A stretch of DNA of 64,000 nucleotides, taken from positions 124,001 through 188,000 of the forward strand of contig CAVSCI010000011.1 in the NCBI GenBank assembly GCA_963726365.1, read 5' to 3'. This document shows, in pieces, positions 40,027 to 48,645 of this stretch; the stretch's first letter is position 1; every line of letters starts with the position of its first letter. The stretch is from JAABQG01 sp963726365. GTDB taxonomy: Bacteria > Pseudomonadota > Gammaproteobacteria > Burkholderiales > Burkholderiaceae_C. The translations under genes and the position numbers were made by a program. Under the pieces are notes generated by a model, which worked only from the letters and a program-made list of their open reading frames with translations, was not told the origin of the DNA and did no database searches.

Positions 40027-42009
40027 ATGCTTTACCCTCAAGAATTCGATGTGATCGTGGTCGGCGGCGGCCACGCCGGCACCGAGGCGGCGCTGGCAGC
40101 GGCGCGCATGGGCTGCAGGACGTTGCTGCTGTCGCACAACATCGAGACGCTGGGCCAGATGAGCTGCAACCCCTCGATCGGGGGCATCGGCAAGGGCCAT
40201 CTGGTCAAGGAAGTCGATGCGCTGGGCGGCGCCATGGCCATTGCCACCGACGAAGGCGGCATCCAGTTCCGCATTCTCAACAGCTCCAAGGGTCCGGCGG
40301 TGCGCGCCACCCGTGCCCAGGCCGACCGCATCCTGTACAAGGCCGCGATTCGCCGCCGGCTGGAAAATCAGCCCAACCTGTGGCTGTTCCAGCAGGCGGT
40401 GGACGACCTGATGGTGGAGGGCGACCGGGTGGTGGGCGCCGTGACGCAGGTCGGCATCAAGTTTCGCAGCCGCACCGTGGTGCTGACGGCGGGCACCTTC
40501 CTGGACGGCAAGATTCACGTGGGACTGAACAATTACGCCGCCGGGCGCGCCGGCGACCCGCCGGCGGTCAGCCTGTCGGCGCGGCTCAAGGAGCTCAAGC
40601 TGCCGCAGGGGCGCCTGAAGACCGGCACACCGCCGCGTCTGGACGGCCGCAGCATCGACTTCAGCCAGTGCATGGAGCAACCCGGTGACGGCATGCCCGG
40701 CGGCATCGGCGACACGGTGCCGGTGTTCAGCTTCATGGCGCACGCGTATGGTGGCGCCGCGATGCACCCGAAGCAGATGCCGTGCTGGGTCACGCACACC
40801 AACGAGCGCACCCATGCCATCATCCGCAGCGGATTTGACCGCAGCCCCATGTTCACCGGCAAGATCGAGGGCGTAGGGCCGCGCTACTGCCCCAGCGTGG
40901 AAGACAAGGTCAACCGCTTTGCCGACAAGGACAGCCACCAGATCTTTCTGGAGCCCGAGGGGCTGACGACCCACGAGTTCTACCCCAACGGCATCAGCAC
41001 CAGCCTGCCCTTCGACATTCAGTACGAACTGGTGCGCTCCATGCGCGGCCTGGAGAACGCACACATCCTTCGCCCCGGCTACGCCATCGAATACGATTAC
41101 TTTGATCCGCGCTCGCTCAAGAGCAGCTTCGAGACGCGGCAGATCGGCGGCCTGTTCTTCGCCGGGCAGATCAACGGGACCACGGGCTACGAAGAAGCGG
41201 CGGCACAGGGCCTGTTTGCCGGCATCAATGCCGCCCTGCAGGTCAGGGGCGAAGATGCCTGGCTGCCGCGCCGCGACGAGGCTTACCTGGGCGTGCTGGT
41301 CGATGACCTGATCACCCAGGGCGTGACCGAGCCCTACCGCATGTTCACCAGCCGCGCCGAGTTCCGCCTTCAGCTCCGCGAGGACAACGCCGACATGCGT
41401 CTGACCGAAGCCGGCCGCCGCCTGGGCCTGGTGGATGATGCGCGGTGGGAGGCCTTCAGCCGCAAGCGCGACGCGGTTTCACGTGAAACAGAGCGGCTGA
41501 AATCGACCTGGGTGAATCCGCGCAACCTGCCTCCGACGGAGTCCGAGCGGGTATTGGGCAAGGCGATCGACCACGAATACAACCTGTTCGAACTGCTGCG
41601 CCGGCCGGACGTGAGCTATGCCGGGCTGATGTCGATGGACGGCGGACGGTTCGTGTCGCCGGATGTTTCACGTGGAACACTTGGGGAATTGAGCGCGCCG
41701 GTGATCGAGCAGGTTGAGATTGCCGCCAAATATTCCGGCTATATCGATCGACAAAAAGACGAGGTGGAGCGCGCTGCATATTTCGAAGGCCTGAAGCTGC
41801 CGTCCGATCTGGACTACATGCAGGTCACCGCGCTGTCCATTGAAGCTCGGCAAAAGCTGGCGAAACACCGACCCGAGACCTTGGGGCTGGCCTCGCGCAT
41901 TTCCGGCATTACGCCCGCGAGCATCTCGCTATTGCTGATTCACCTGAAAAAGGGCAGTGGCAGGGTCTCAGGATTGCCGGGCAATACGGACGCGCCGGTC
42001 AACGGATAG
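40027..42009 (+). CDS. mnmG: tRNA uridine 5-carboxymethylaminomethyl modification enzyme MnmG (GidA)
   Basis: The start chosen is the ATG at 40027 (MLYPQEFDVIVVGGGHAGTEAA), giving 660 residues. FAD motif GGGHAG (13-18), MSCNPSIGGIGKGHLVKE, GGLFFAGQINGTTGYEEAAAQG and the C-terminal MnmE-interacting domain with YIDRQ. With MnmE it modifies wobble U34 of several tRNAs. It starts the mnmG-rsmG-lysE-parA-parB run and carries two parS sites inside its 3' third. Confidence 0.97.
   Translation: MLYPQEFDVIVVGGGHAGTEAALAAARMGCRTLLLSHNIETLGQMSCNPSIGGIGKGHLVKEVDALGGAMAIATDEGGIQFRILNSSKGPAVRATRAQADRILYKAAIRRRLENQPNLWLFQQAVDDLMVEGDRVVGAVTQVGIKFRSRTVVLTAGTFLDGKIHVGLNNYAAGRAGDPPAVSLSARLKELKLPQGRLKTGTPPRLDGRSIDFSQCMEQPGDGMPGGIGDTVPVFSFMAHAYGGAAMHPKQMPCWVTHTNERTHAIIRSGFDRSPMFTGKIEGVGPRYCPSVEDKVNRFADKDSHQIFLEPEGLTTHEFYPNGISTSLPFDIQYELVRSMRGLENAHILRPGYAIEYDYFDPRSLKSSFETRQIGGLFFAGQINGTTGYEEAAAQGLFAGINAALQVRGEDAWLPRRDEAYLGVLVDDLITQGVTEPYRMFTSRAEFRLQLREDNADMRLTEAGRRLGLVDDARWEAFSRKRDAVSRETERLKSTWVNPRNLPPTESERVLGKAIDHEYNLFELLRRPDVSYAGLMSMDGGRFVSPDVSRGTLGELSAPVIEQVEIAAKYSGYIDRQKDEVERAAYFEGLKLPSDLDYMQVTALSIEARQKLAKHRPETLGLASRISGITPASISLLLIHLKKGSGRVSGLPGNTDAPVNG
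41475..41490. promoter_or_regulatory. parS: parS centromere site 1, inside mnmG
   Basis: GGTTTCACGTGAAACA matches the conserved chromosomal parS TGTTTCACGTGAAACA at 15 of 16 positions. ParB is encoded 3.6 kb downstream. Confidence 0.9.
41664..41679. promoter_or_regulatory. parS: parS centromere site 2, inside mnmG
   Basis: TGTTTCACGTGGAACA, 15 of 16 to the palindromic consensus, 189 bases from site 1. Confidence 0.92.
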
Positions 42010-42261
42010 TTGACGCAAACCGGTCTATCTGGCGACCCGACACCGGAGTGCGGCGTACGCCCGGGTCCGGGGCAAGCAGTGGGGTGCCGGCGCACTGACC
42101 CGCGATCCCCGCGCTGTATCCATGTGCATGGGTCTTCAGAAATCTCCGGCGGCTGTGGTTCTGCGACAGCCCTTGGGCGAGAATAGGCGCTTCAGGCTCA
42201 TCGTGGCCTCCAGCTGCCGCGCATCGAACTCTAGCCCGGCGTGTGTCGACCACCCAAAACC

Positions 42262-42963
42262 ATGACCGAAACTGATTTTGAGACGAGGGCCCAGTTGATT
42301 CGCGCCGCCGGGCAAATGGAGGCGGCCTTGTCCGAGGCGCAGGCCGGACAACTTCTGGCCTATCTCGATTTGATCCAGCAATGGAACAAGGTCTACAACC
42401 TGACCGCTGTGCGCGATCGCGGCGACATGTTGACGCACCACCTGCTCGACAGCCTGGCCGTGATCGCACCCCTGCGCAGGCAGCTGGGCGCGACTGCCGA
42501 ATCGGGGGCCACGGCACGCGGACCCTCGGCGCGCCTGCTTGATGTCGGCTCCGGCGCGGGTCTGCCCGGGGTGGTGATTGCGATTTGTTGCCCGGAGATC
42601 GCGGTGACCTGCGTGGATACCGTGGCCAAGAAGGCCGCCTTCATCCAGCAGGTTGCGGCGACGCTCAGGCTGACCAACCTGCGCGCCTTGCACGCCCGCG
42701 TGGAAAACCTGACCGGCCCATTTGATGTCATCAGCTCACGTGCCTTTGCATCGCTCCCTGATTTCGTAAAGGGGTCCGGCGCCGCCTTGGCGCAGGGGGG
42801 CTTCTGGCTGGCCATGAAGGGGAAAAGCCCCGCGGATGAGATGGCCGCCCTTCCCGCTGGCGTGAAGGTGTTTCACGTGGAACAACTGCAGGTGCCCGGG
42901 CTCGATGCGGAGCGCTGCATCGTCTGGCTGCAGCGTTCTGTCGCCGCAACGCCGGTCGCGTAA
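42262..42963 (+). CDS. rsmG: 16S rRNA (guanine527-N7)-methyltransferase RsmG (GidB)
   Basis: The start chosen is the ATG at 42262 (MTETDFETRAQL), giving 233 residues; a GTG seven codons earlier is possible. SAM-binding motif LLDVGSGAGLPGV, preceded by WNKVYNLTAVRD and HHLLDSLAV, typical RsmG landmarks. It methylates G527 of 16S rRNA. A 252-base gap from mnmG (42010-42261) holds nothing I recognise. A parS site lies near its 3' end. Confidence 0.96.
   Translation: MTETDFETRAQLIRAAGQMEAALSEAQAGQLLAYLDLIQQWNKVYNLTAVRDRGDMLTHHLLDSLAVIAPLRRQLGATAESGATARGPSARLLDVGSGAGLPGVVIAICCPEIAVTCVDTVAKKAAFIQQVAATLRLTNLRALHARVENLTGPFDVISSRAFASLPDFVKGSGAALAQGGFWLAMKGKSPADEMAALPAGVKVFHVEQLQVPGLDAERCIVWLQRSVAATPVA
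42869..42884. promoter_or_regulatory. parS: parS centromere site 3, inside rsmG
   Basis: TGTTTCACGTGGAACA, identical to site 2 and 1.2 kb away from it. It encodes VFHVEQ in RsmG, so the site overlaps coding sequence. Confidence 0.92.
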
Positions 42964-42997
42964 CGTAAACTCATCGTTCCACCACCCGAGGTTTTCA

Positions 42998-43612
42998 ATG
43001 TTCGGCATTGCGGATTACGGCGCGTTTGTTGCCGCCATGATTTTGTTTCTGTTGATTCCCGGCCCGGGCAATCTGGCGCTCATCACCTCGACCAGCAAGG
43101 GCGGCGTGGCCGGCGGCATGGGTGCCACGCTGGGGGTGATCGCGGGTGACCAGGTGCTGATGTGGATGGCCGTGGCCGGTGTGGCGGCGCTGCTGGCCAC
43201 TAATCCGGCGGCCTTCGCTGCCGTGCAATGGCTGGGAGCCGCCTACCTGGCCTGGCTGGGTTTCAGGATGCTGCTGGCGAAGCCGGGCAGCGCGCCGGTG
43301 CTGAACATCCAGCCGCGCCACTACTTCCAGCAGGCGTTCACGATCACACTGCTCAATCCCAAGGCCATCGTGTTCTACATGGCGTTCTTCCCGCTCTTCA
43401 TCGACCCGGCCCGGCACCAGGGGCTGGTGACGTTTGGCGTGATGGCGGCCACGATCGCGGCGCTGGCTTTCCTGTACGGGTTGACGGTGGTGCTGCTCAC
43501 GCATTACCTGGCGGCGCGCCTGCGCGCCAGCCCCGTGATCGGGCGCGTGCTGGAAAAACTGGCCGGCGTGTTTCTGATCGGCTTCGGCATCAGGCTGGCC
43601 CTGTCCAAGTAA
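42998..43612 (+). CDS. LysE/RhtB-family amino-acid exporter
   Basis: The start chosen is the ATG at 42998 (MFGIADYGAFVAAMI), giving 204 residues. Six transmembrane helices, with the family motif PGPGNLALITSTSKGGVAGG near the N-terminus and LNPKAIVFYMAFFPLFID in the middle. Exports an amino acid or related solute; the substrate is unknown. It sits between rsmG and parA on the same strand. Confidence 0.88.
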   Translation: MFGIADYGAFVAAMILFLLIPGPGNLALITSTSKGGVAGGMGATLGVIAGDQVLMWMAVAGVAALLATNPAAFAAVQWLGAAYLAWLGFRMLLAKPGSAPVLNIQPRHYFQQAFTITLLNPKAIVFYMAFFPLFIDPARHQGLVTFGVMAATIAALAFLYGLTVVLLTHYLAARLRASPVIGRVLEKLAGVFLIGFGIRLALSK

Positions 43613-43652
43613 TTCGCCTGCGCGTCCACCACTTTCCACCCTGCACACACCC

Positions 43653-44423
43653 ATGGCCAAAATATTCTGCGTCGCCAATCAAAAGGGCGGCGTCGGCAAG
43701 ACCACCACCACCGTCAACCTGGCCGCTGGCCTGGCCAAGGTCGGGCAGCGGGTGCTGATGATCGACCTGGACCCGCAAGGCAATGCCACCATGGGCTCGG
43801 GCGTGGACAAGCGCAAACTGGCCCTGAGCGTTTACGACGTCCTGCTGGAGTCGGCCTCGATCCGCGAAGCGGCCGTTCTGTCGGAGAAGTGCGGCTACCA
43901 CGTGCTGGGCGCCAACCGGGAACTCGCCGGCGCCGAGGTCGAACTGGTCGCGCTCGACCACCGTGAGAAACGCCTCAAGGGCGCGCTGGCCGAGATTGCC
44001 GATGACTACGACTTCATCCTGATCGACTGCCCGCCCAGCCTGAGCATGCTGACCGTCAACGGCCTGTGTTCGGCGCACGGGGTGATCGTGCCCATGCAGT
44101 GCGAGTACTTTGCGCTCGAAGGGCTGACGGATCTGGTCAACACCATCAAGCAAGTGCACGCCAACCTGAACCGCGATCTGCAGATCATCGGCTTGCTGCG
44201 TGTGATGTTCGATCCGCGCATCACGCTTCAGCAGCAGGTGAGCGAGCAGCTCAAGAGCCATTTTGGCGACAAGGTGTTCAACACCGTGATCCCGCGCAAC
44301 GTGCGCCTGGCCGAGGCGCCGAGCTACGGCCTGCCGGGCGTGGTGTTTGACCCGTCGGCCAAGGGCAGCCTGGCGTTTGTGGAGTTCGCCCGGGAGATGG
44401 TGGAACGCATCCAGAAGATGTAA
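43653..44423 (+). CDS. parA: Chromosome partitioning ATPase ParA
   Basis: The product is 256 residues. Deviant Walker A KGGVGKTT (11-18), IDLDPQGNATMGSG and switch II IDCPPSLSMLTVNGL. Short, without an N-terminal DNA-binding domain, so it is of the chromosomal ParA/Soj type. It works with ParB and the three parS sites to segregate the origin region. A hydrolase gene separates it from parB. Confidence 0.95.
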   Translation: MAKIFCVANQKGGVGKTTTTVNLAAGLAKVGQRVLMIDLDPQGNATMGSGVDKRKLALSVYDVLLESASIREAAVLSEKCGYHVLGANRELAGAEVELVALDHREKRLKGALAEIADDYDFILIDCPPSLSMLTVNGLCSAHGVIVPMQCEYFALEGLTDLVNTIKQVHANLNRDLQIIGLLRVMFDPRITLQQQVSEQLKSHFGDKVFNTVIPRNVRLAEAPSYGLPGVVFDPSAKGSLAFVEFAREMVERIQKM

Positions 44424-44455
44424 TTCCATGAATTTGTGAAGAAATTGGCAGTATT

Positions 44456-44496
44456 CCAGCGTCGAATGGCCATACTTAGCTATGAAAAACATAGCG
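44456..44496 (+). repeat. Dispersed intergenic repeat, copy G
   Basis: CCAGCGTCGAATGGCCATAC, then TTAGCTATGAAAAACATAGCG. The 3' end is a perfect GCTAT ... ATAGC inverted repeat. It lies between parA and the next gene. Confidence 0.8.
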
Positions 44497-44533
44497 AAAT
44501 CTGATCCTCTACACCTCCAGACAACCGAGCACC

Positions 44534-45082
44534 GTGCCCACCCCGCCTGCCTCCCGAATCCTGATCCTGCCCGGCTGGCAAAACAGCGGGCCGGACCACT
44601 GGCAAAGCCGCTGGGAGCGCGTGCACGGTTACCGGCGCGTGGAACAGTCCGACTGGATGTGCCCGCTGCGCGGCGACTGGATCGCGCGGCTGGAGGAGGT
44701 CCTGCTTGAAAGCGACGTGCCGGCGGTGCTGGTCGCGCACAGCCTGGGCTGTCTGCAGAGCGCAGCCTGGGCCGCCCATTCCAGAAACACGCACCTGGTC
44801 AAGGGCGCGATGCTTGTGGCGCCGCCGCAGGCTGAACGCGACGACCTGCGCCAGCAACTGCCCGGCTGGGCGCCGATCCTGCGTCAACCCTTGCCGTTCA
44901 GAAGCGTGCTCGTCGCCAGCGCCGACGACCCCTACGGCACATTCGACCACGCCCGCACGCTCGCCGCCCAGTGGCACAGCACGCTGCATCCCATCGGCCC
45001 CCGTGGGCACATCAATGCCGATTCAGGCCTGGGCGACTGGCCCGAAGGCCATGCCCTGTTGCAAGAACTCCTGAAAGACTGA
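44534..45082 (+). CDS. RBBP9/YdeN-type serine hydrolase
   Basis: The start is GTG at 44534, giving 182 residues. Family landmarks are LILPGWQNSGPDHWQ, the nucleophile motif VAHSLGC, the acid in SADDPYG and the His in GPRGHINADSGLGDWPEG. Cytosolic; bacterial members have no firmly known substrate. It is inserted between parA and parB, four bases before parB, so it is part of the same transcript. Confidence 0.87.
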   Translation: MPTPPASRILILPGWQNSGPDHWQSRWERVHGYRRVEQSDWMCPLRGDWIARLEEVLLESDVPAVLVAHSLGCLQSAAWAAHSRNTHLVKGAMLVAPPQAERDDLRQQLPGWAPILRQPLPFRSVLVASADDPYGTFDHARTLAAQWHSTLHPIGPRGHINADSGLGDWPEGHALLQELLKD

Positions 45083-45086
45083 AACT

Positions 45087-46019
45087 ATGGCCACCAAAAA
45101 ACCCAAAGGCCTCGGCCGCGGACTCGAAGCACTGCTCGGCCCGACCGTGCAGGACCACGCCGCGGGCGGCGCCGAGGGAGGGCTCGGTGCCAGCGCCGGC
45201 CTGCCGGCCTCCCTGCGGCTCGAAGACCTGGTGCCCGGCATGTACCAGCCGCGCACCCGCATGGACGAGGGCGCGCTGTACGAACTGGCCGAGTCGATCA
45301 AGGCGCAGGGCATCATGCAGCCGATCCTCGTGCGCCAGCTTGGCGCAGGGGAAAACACCGGCAAATACGAAATCATCGCCGGTGAACGCCGCTTCAGGGC
45401 GGCCCGACTGGCCGGGCTGGACAGCGTGCCGGTGCTGGTGCGCGACGTGACGGACCAGGCGGCCGCAGCCATGGCGCTGATCGAAAACATGCAGCGCGAA
45501 GACCTGAACCCATTGGAAGAGGCGCAGGGCTTGCAGCGACTGATCCGGGAATTTGGGCTCACGCACGAGCAGGCCGCCCAGGCCGTCGGGCGCTCGCGCA
45601 GCGCCGCCAGCAACCTGTTGCGGCTCCTGAACCTGGCCGACCCGGTGCAGACCATGCTGATGGCCGGCGACATCGACATGGGCCACGCCCGGGCGCTGCT
45701 GGCGCTGGACAGGGCCGCGCAGATCACGGCCGGCAACCAGATCAGCATGAAAAAAATGTCGGTTCGCGAGGCCGAGAGCCTGGTGAAAAAGCTCGGTGCC
45801 GAATTCAACCTGGTGCCGCAAAAGCCGAAGAAGGAAAAGTCCCGTGACATCAAGCGCGTGGAAGAGGAATTGGCCGACCTGCTGACCGCCGCGGTCGAGG
45901 TCCGCGTGAAAAAGCGTGTCAAACGGCACGGCAAGGTGGAAGAAATGGGTGAAGTGGCCATACACTTTGGATCGCTCGATGAATTAAATGGCCTGATCGA
46001 GCGGCTGCGCCTGGCCTGA
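45087..46019 (+). CDS. parB: Chromosome partitioning protein ParB (CTPase clamp)
   Basis: The product is 310 residues. Typical start KKPKGLGRGLEALLG, box I MYQPRTRMDEGALYELAESIK, CTP-binding arginine patch GERRFRAARLAG, box II ALIENMQREDLNPLEEA, a helix-turn-helix THEQAAQAVGRSRSAASNLL and a C-terminal dimerisation domain. It loads at parS and spreads as a CTP-gated clamp. Confidence 0.96.
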   Translation: MATKKPKGLGRGLEALLGPTVQDHAAGGAEGGLGASAGLPASLRLEDLVPGMYQPRTRMDEGALYELAESIKAQGIMQPILVRQLGAGENTGKYEIIAGERRFRAARLAGLDSVPVLVRDVTDQAAAAMALIENMQREDLNPLEEAQGLQRLIREFGLTHEQAAQAVGRSRSAASNLLRLLNLADPVQTMLMAGDIDMGHARALLALDRAAQITAGNQISMKKMSVREAESLVKKLGAEFNLVPQKPKKEKSRDIKRVEEELADLLTAAVEVRVKKRVKRHGKVEEMGEVAIHFGSLDELNGLIERLRLA

Positions 46020-46071
46020 CGCGAGTTCGCAGCGGAGGCTGATCCAAAGGCCATTGCCGAAGGAGCGTTTC

Positions 46072-47427
46072 ATGAAGAAATCTTTGCACCCCCTGAATGC
46101 CACGCTGCTGGCGCTCGGCCTCAGTTCCCTGGCCACCGTGGCGCTGGCCCAGAACGTCAAGCCGCCGAAGGCCCAACTCTGGATGGACGTGTCCACCGGC
46201 GGCATGGCCGGCATGCCCGAGATGGACATGCCGGGCGGCATGGGTGCCATGCTCGGCGGCATGATGGGCGGGCGCGCTGGCGGCGCCGGCGGCAACACCA
46301 CCTACGGCACGGCCCGGGGAATGACCATCATGCCGCCGCGCGTGCTCGACATCGCCTTGTACAACCGGCTCAAGCCCGGCGTGGAGGCCGCGCAGGCCAT
46401 TCCCCCCGGCATGCGCATGGGGGACCGGCTGCCGTTGCTGCCGCCACCACCGGCGCAGGCCGTTCGTGAAACCGAGCCTTCCGAGGTGCCGCAGGAGTAC
46501 CAGCGCGAAACACCGAAGGGCCGTATCCTGATCTACTGGGGTTGCAGCACCGAGGTGCGTCCCGGGCAGCCGCGCATCATCGACCTGGCGCGTGGCAACC
46601 CGGCGGATTTCGGCAGGGCCTTTGCCGGACGGTATGCGCCGGACCGAGGTGCCCGCGTCGGGCCCGGCTACGTGCTGTTCCCGAACGAGAAGAACACCGT
46701 CAGCCTGAGCCGTGACAGTTCGCTGGTGGGCGAGCACCAGGTGCAGGGCGACGGCGTGCCGGCCAACTTCAAGTTCGCGCTCGGCGCCGCACAGGACCTG
46801 ATGCCCGCCATCGAACTGCAAAGCAGCGGCAGCCCGAAGGACAGCATTGCGCTGAACTGGCGCAGCGTGACGAACGCGCGCGCCTATTTCCTGCACGCCA
46901 TGGGACAGGTCGGCGAGAACGACATGGTGATGTGGTCCAGCTCCGAGACGCCGGACACCGGCATGGGCCTGTTCGACTACCTGCCCAACGGCACCATCGA
47001 CAGCTGGGTCAGGGAAAAAGTGCTGTTGCAGCCCGAAACCACCCAGTGCGCCATTCCCAGGGGCATCTTTGCCCCCAAAGGCAGCGGCTCCGGTGGGCGT
47101 GGCGACAGCGCAGGCGGCATGCTGCGCATGATCGCCTACGGCAGCGAGAGCAACTTTGCCCACCCGCCGCGCCCGGCCGACCCCAAGGCCGTGTGGGAGC
47201 CTGACTGGGCGGTGCGCCTGCGCGTCAAGTCCAGCACCATGGCCATGTTGGGCGAGGAGCAGCAGGGCGCACGCGGCGGGCGCAGCAGCCGCAGTGCCAG
47301 CCCGTCCAGCGGCAGCACGACAGCGCCGGCCGGGCAGGACAGCACGGCTCCCGCAGCGCCCGCGTCCCCGAGCATTGGCGACGTGATCAATCCGGCCAAT
47401 GTGTTGAAAGGCCTGTTCGGGCGCTGA
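46072..47427 (+). CDS. Secreted protein of unknown function, Met/Gly-rich N-terminus
   Basis: The start chosen is the ATG at 46072 behind GAAGGAGCGTTTC, giving 451 residues. Signal peptide 1-27 (MKKSLHPLNATLLALGL ... VALAQ). A Met/Gly-rich segment (GGMAGMPEMDMPGGMG) comes first. A large beta-rich part follows with ILIYWGCSTEVRPGQP, ALNWRSVTNARAYFLHAMG and TTQCAIPRGIF. The tail is Ser/Ala/Pro-rich. I do not recognise a named family. The next gene shares the start HPLNA in its signal peptide and encodes a CsgG-like protein; the two probably form a unit. Confidence 0.75.
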   Translation: MKKSLHPLNATLLALGLSSLATVALAQNVKPPKAQLWMDVSTGGMAGMPEMDMPGGMGAMLGGMMGGRAGGAGGNTTYGTARGMTIMPPRVLDIALYNRLKPGVEAAQAIPPGMRMGDRLPLLPPPPAQAVRETEPSEVPQEYQRETPKGRILIYWGCSTEVRPGQPRIIDLARGNPADFGRAFAGRYAPDRGARVGPGYVLFPNEKNTVSLSRDSSLVGEHQVQGDGVPANFKFALGAAQDLMPAIELQSSGSPKDSIALNWRSVTNARAYFLHAMGQVGENDMVMWSSSETPDTGMGLFDYLPNGTIDSWVREKVLLQPETTQCAIPRGIFAPKGSGSGGRGDSAGGMLRMIAYGSESNFAHPPRPADPKAVWEPDWAVRLRVKSSTMAMLGEEQQGARGGRSSRSASPSSGSTTAPAGQDSTAPAAPASPSIGDVINPANVLKGLFGR

Positions 47428-47548
47428 GCCGGCTCCGTCGGGGGCGCCCCGCGCGGACTGAACAACCACTTCTTCCCAGTCCCAGGATCAAGCAATACAA
47501 AACCTCGTCGCCTGCGCAGGCAGACGGCGCCCCATCCAGGAGTCAGCT

Positions 47549-48556
47549 TTGAAATCCATTGTTCATCCCTTGAACGCGGTGGCGCTTTCCGCTGCCGCAT
47601 TGATTGCCACGAGCGTCCACGCACAGACCTTGGGCGGCGGCGGCGGACCGGCGGGCGATGCCGGTCAGGTCGAAAAGTGCGACGCGCCCAAAGGCACGCT
47701 GGCCGTGGTCGAGCCGCAGTACGCCGTGTTGCAGTCGCTGTCGCGCTACGGTCTGCAGTCGCCGGCCGCCGTCATCCGGCTGATCATCCAGCAGTCCAAC
47801 TGCTTCCAGATTGTCGAGCGCGGCGCGGCGATGCAGAACATGGCGCAGGAGCGCGCCTTGGCCGCGGGCGGCCAACTGCAGGGCGGCCAGAACGTCGGCC
47901 AGGGCCAGATGGTGGCGGCGGACTTCATCCTCACCCCGAATGTGGTGTTCTCCGACCCCAACGCCGGTGGCGTCGGTGGCGGCATCGGGGGACTGCTCGG
48001 CAGCATGGGGGGCCGGGCGGCGGCGGTCGGCGCGCTGGCCGGCGGGGTCAAGTTCAAGGAGGCGCAGACCGCGATGACGATTGCCGACACGCGCAGCGGC
48101 ATCCAGGTTGCGGCGGCGCAGGGCAGTGCCTCGCAGACCGACATCAACCTCGGCGCGGCGGTGTTCGGGCGCTATGGCGGCGGCGGGCTCGGCGGCTACA
48201 CCAGCACCGCCGAGGGCAAGATCATCGCCGCCTCGTTCCTGGACAACTGGAACAACATCGTTCGCACCATCCGCAACAACCCCTCGCTGATTCAGGCCAA
48301 GGCCGGCCCGGCCAGCCAGGCCAATGCGGCGGCCAGCGTCAAGGCGGGCTCCAGCGCGGGCAATGCCGGCGATGTCTATGTGGCCAAGATTGCCGGCGTG
48401 AAGGTGTATCGCAGCCCCAGCGAAGGCCCTGAACTGGGCAGCCTGAGCAAGTTCGACGAGGTGATTTTCGAAGGCGAAGAGCAGAACGGCTTCATGAAAG
48501 TGGCCACGCCGCGGGGCTCGGGCTGGGTCAAGGCGATCATGATGCGCCGGCAATAA
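47549..48556 (+). CDS. CsgG-like secreted protein with C-terminal SH3-like domain
   Basis: TTG start at 47549 with AGGAG eight bases upstream, 335 residues. Signal peptide about 1-26. The central part (about 40-245) resembles CsgG/HfaB: SPAAVIRLIIQQSNCFQIVERG, a gap for a Gly-rich insert, FKEAQTAMTIADTRSG and EGKIIAASFLDNWNNIVRTI. The C-terminal 70 residues look like a bacterial SH3 domain (AKIAGVKVYRSPSEGPELG ... GSGWVKAIM). No lipobox is visible. A periplasmic or outer-membrane role in secretion or envelope assembly is likely (inference). Followed by a bidirectional terminator. Confidence 0.75.
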   Translation: MKSIVHPLNAVALSAAALIATSVHAQTLGGGGGPAGDAGQVEKCDAPKGTLAVVEPQYAVLQSLSRYGLQSPAAVIRLIIQQSNCFQIVERGAAMQNMAQERALAAGGQLQGGQNVGQGQMVAADFILTPNVVFSDPNAGGVGGGIGGLLGSMGGRAAAVGALAGGVKFKEAQTAMTIADTRSGIQVAAAQGSASQTDINLGAAVFGRYGGGGLGGYTSTAEGKIIAASFLDNWNNIVRTIRNNPSLIQAKAGPASQANAAASVKAGSSAGNAGDVYVAKIAGVKVYRSPSEGPELGSLSKFDEVIFEGEEQNGFMKVATPRGSGWVKAIMMRRQ

Positions 48557-48570
48557 GTCCTGCCGTCACG

Positions 48571-48605
48571 GAAAAAAAGGGCCTGCATCGCAGGCCCTTT
48601 GTGTT
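48571..48605. terminator. Bidirectional rho-independent terminator
   Basis: Stem AAAGGGCCTGC / GCAGGCCCTTT (11 bp) with loop ATC, preceded by a run of seven A and followed by GTGTTTTGG. It serves the CsgG-like gene on the plus strand and the oxidase gene ending at 48646 on the minus strand. Confidence 0.88.
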
Positions 48606-48645
48606 TTGGAGCGATCACTCACTTTCGTGGAAACCATTCCCGAGT

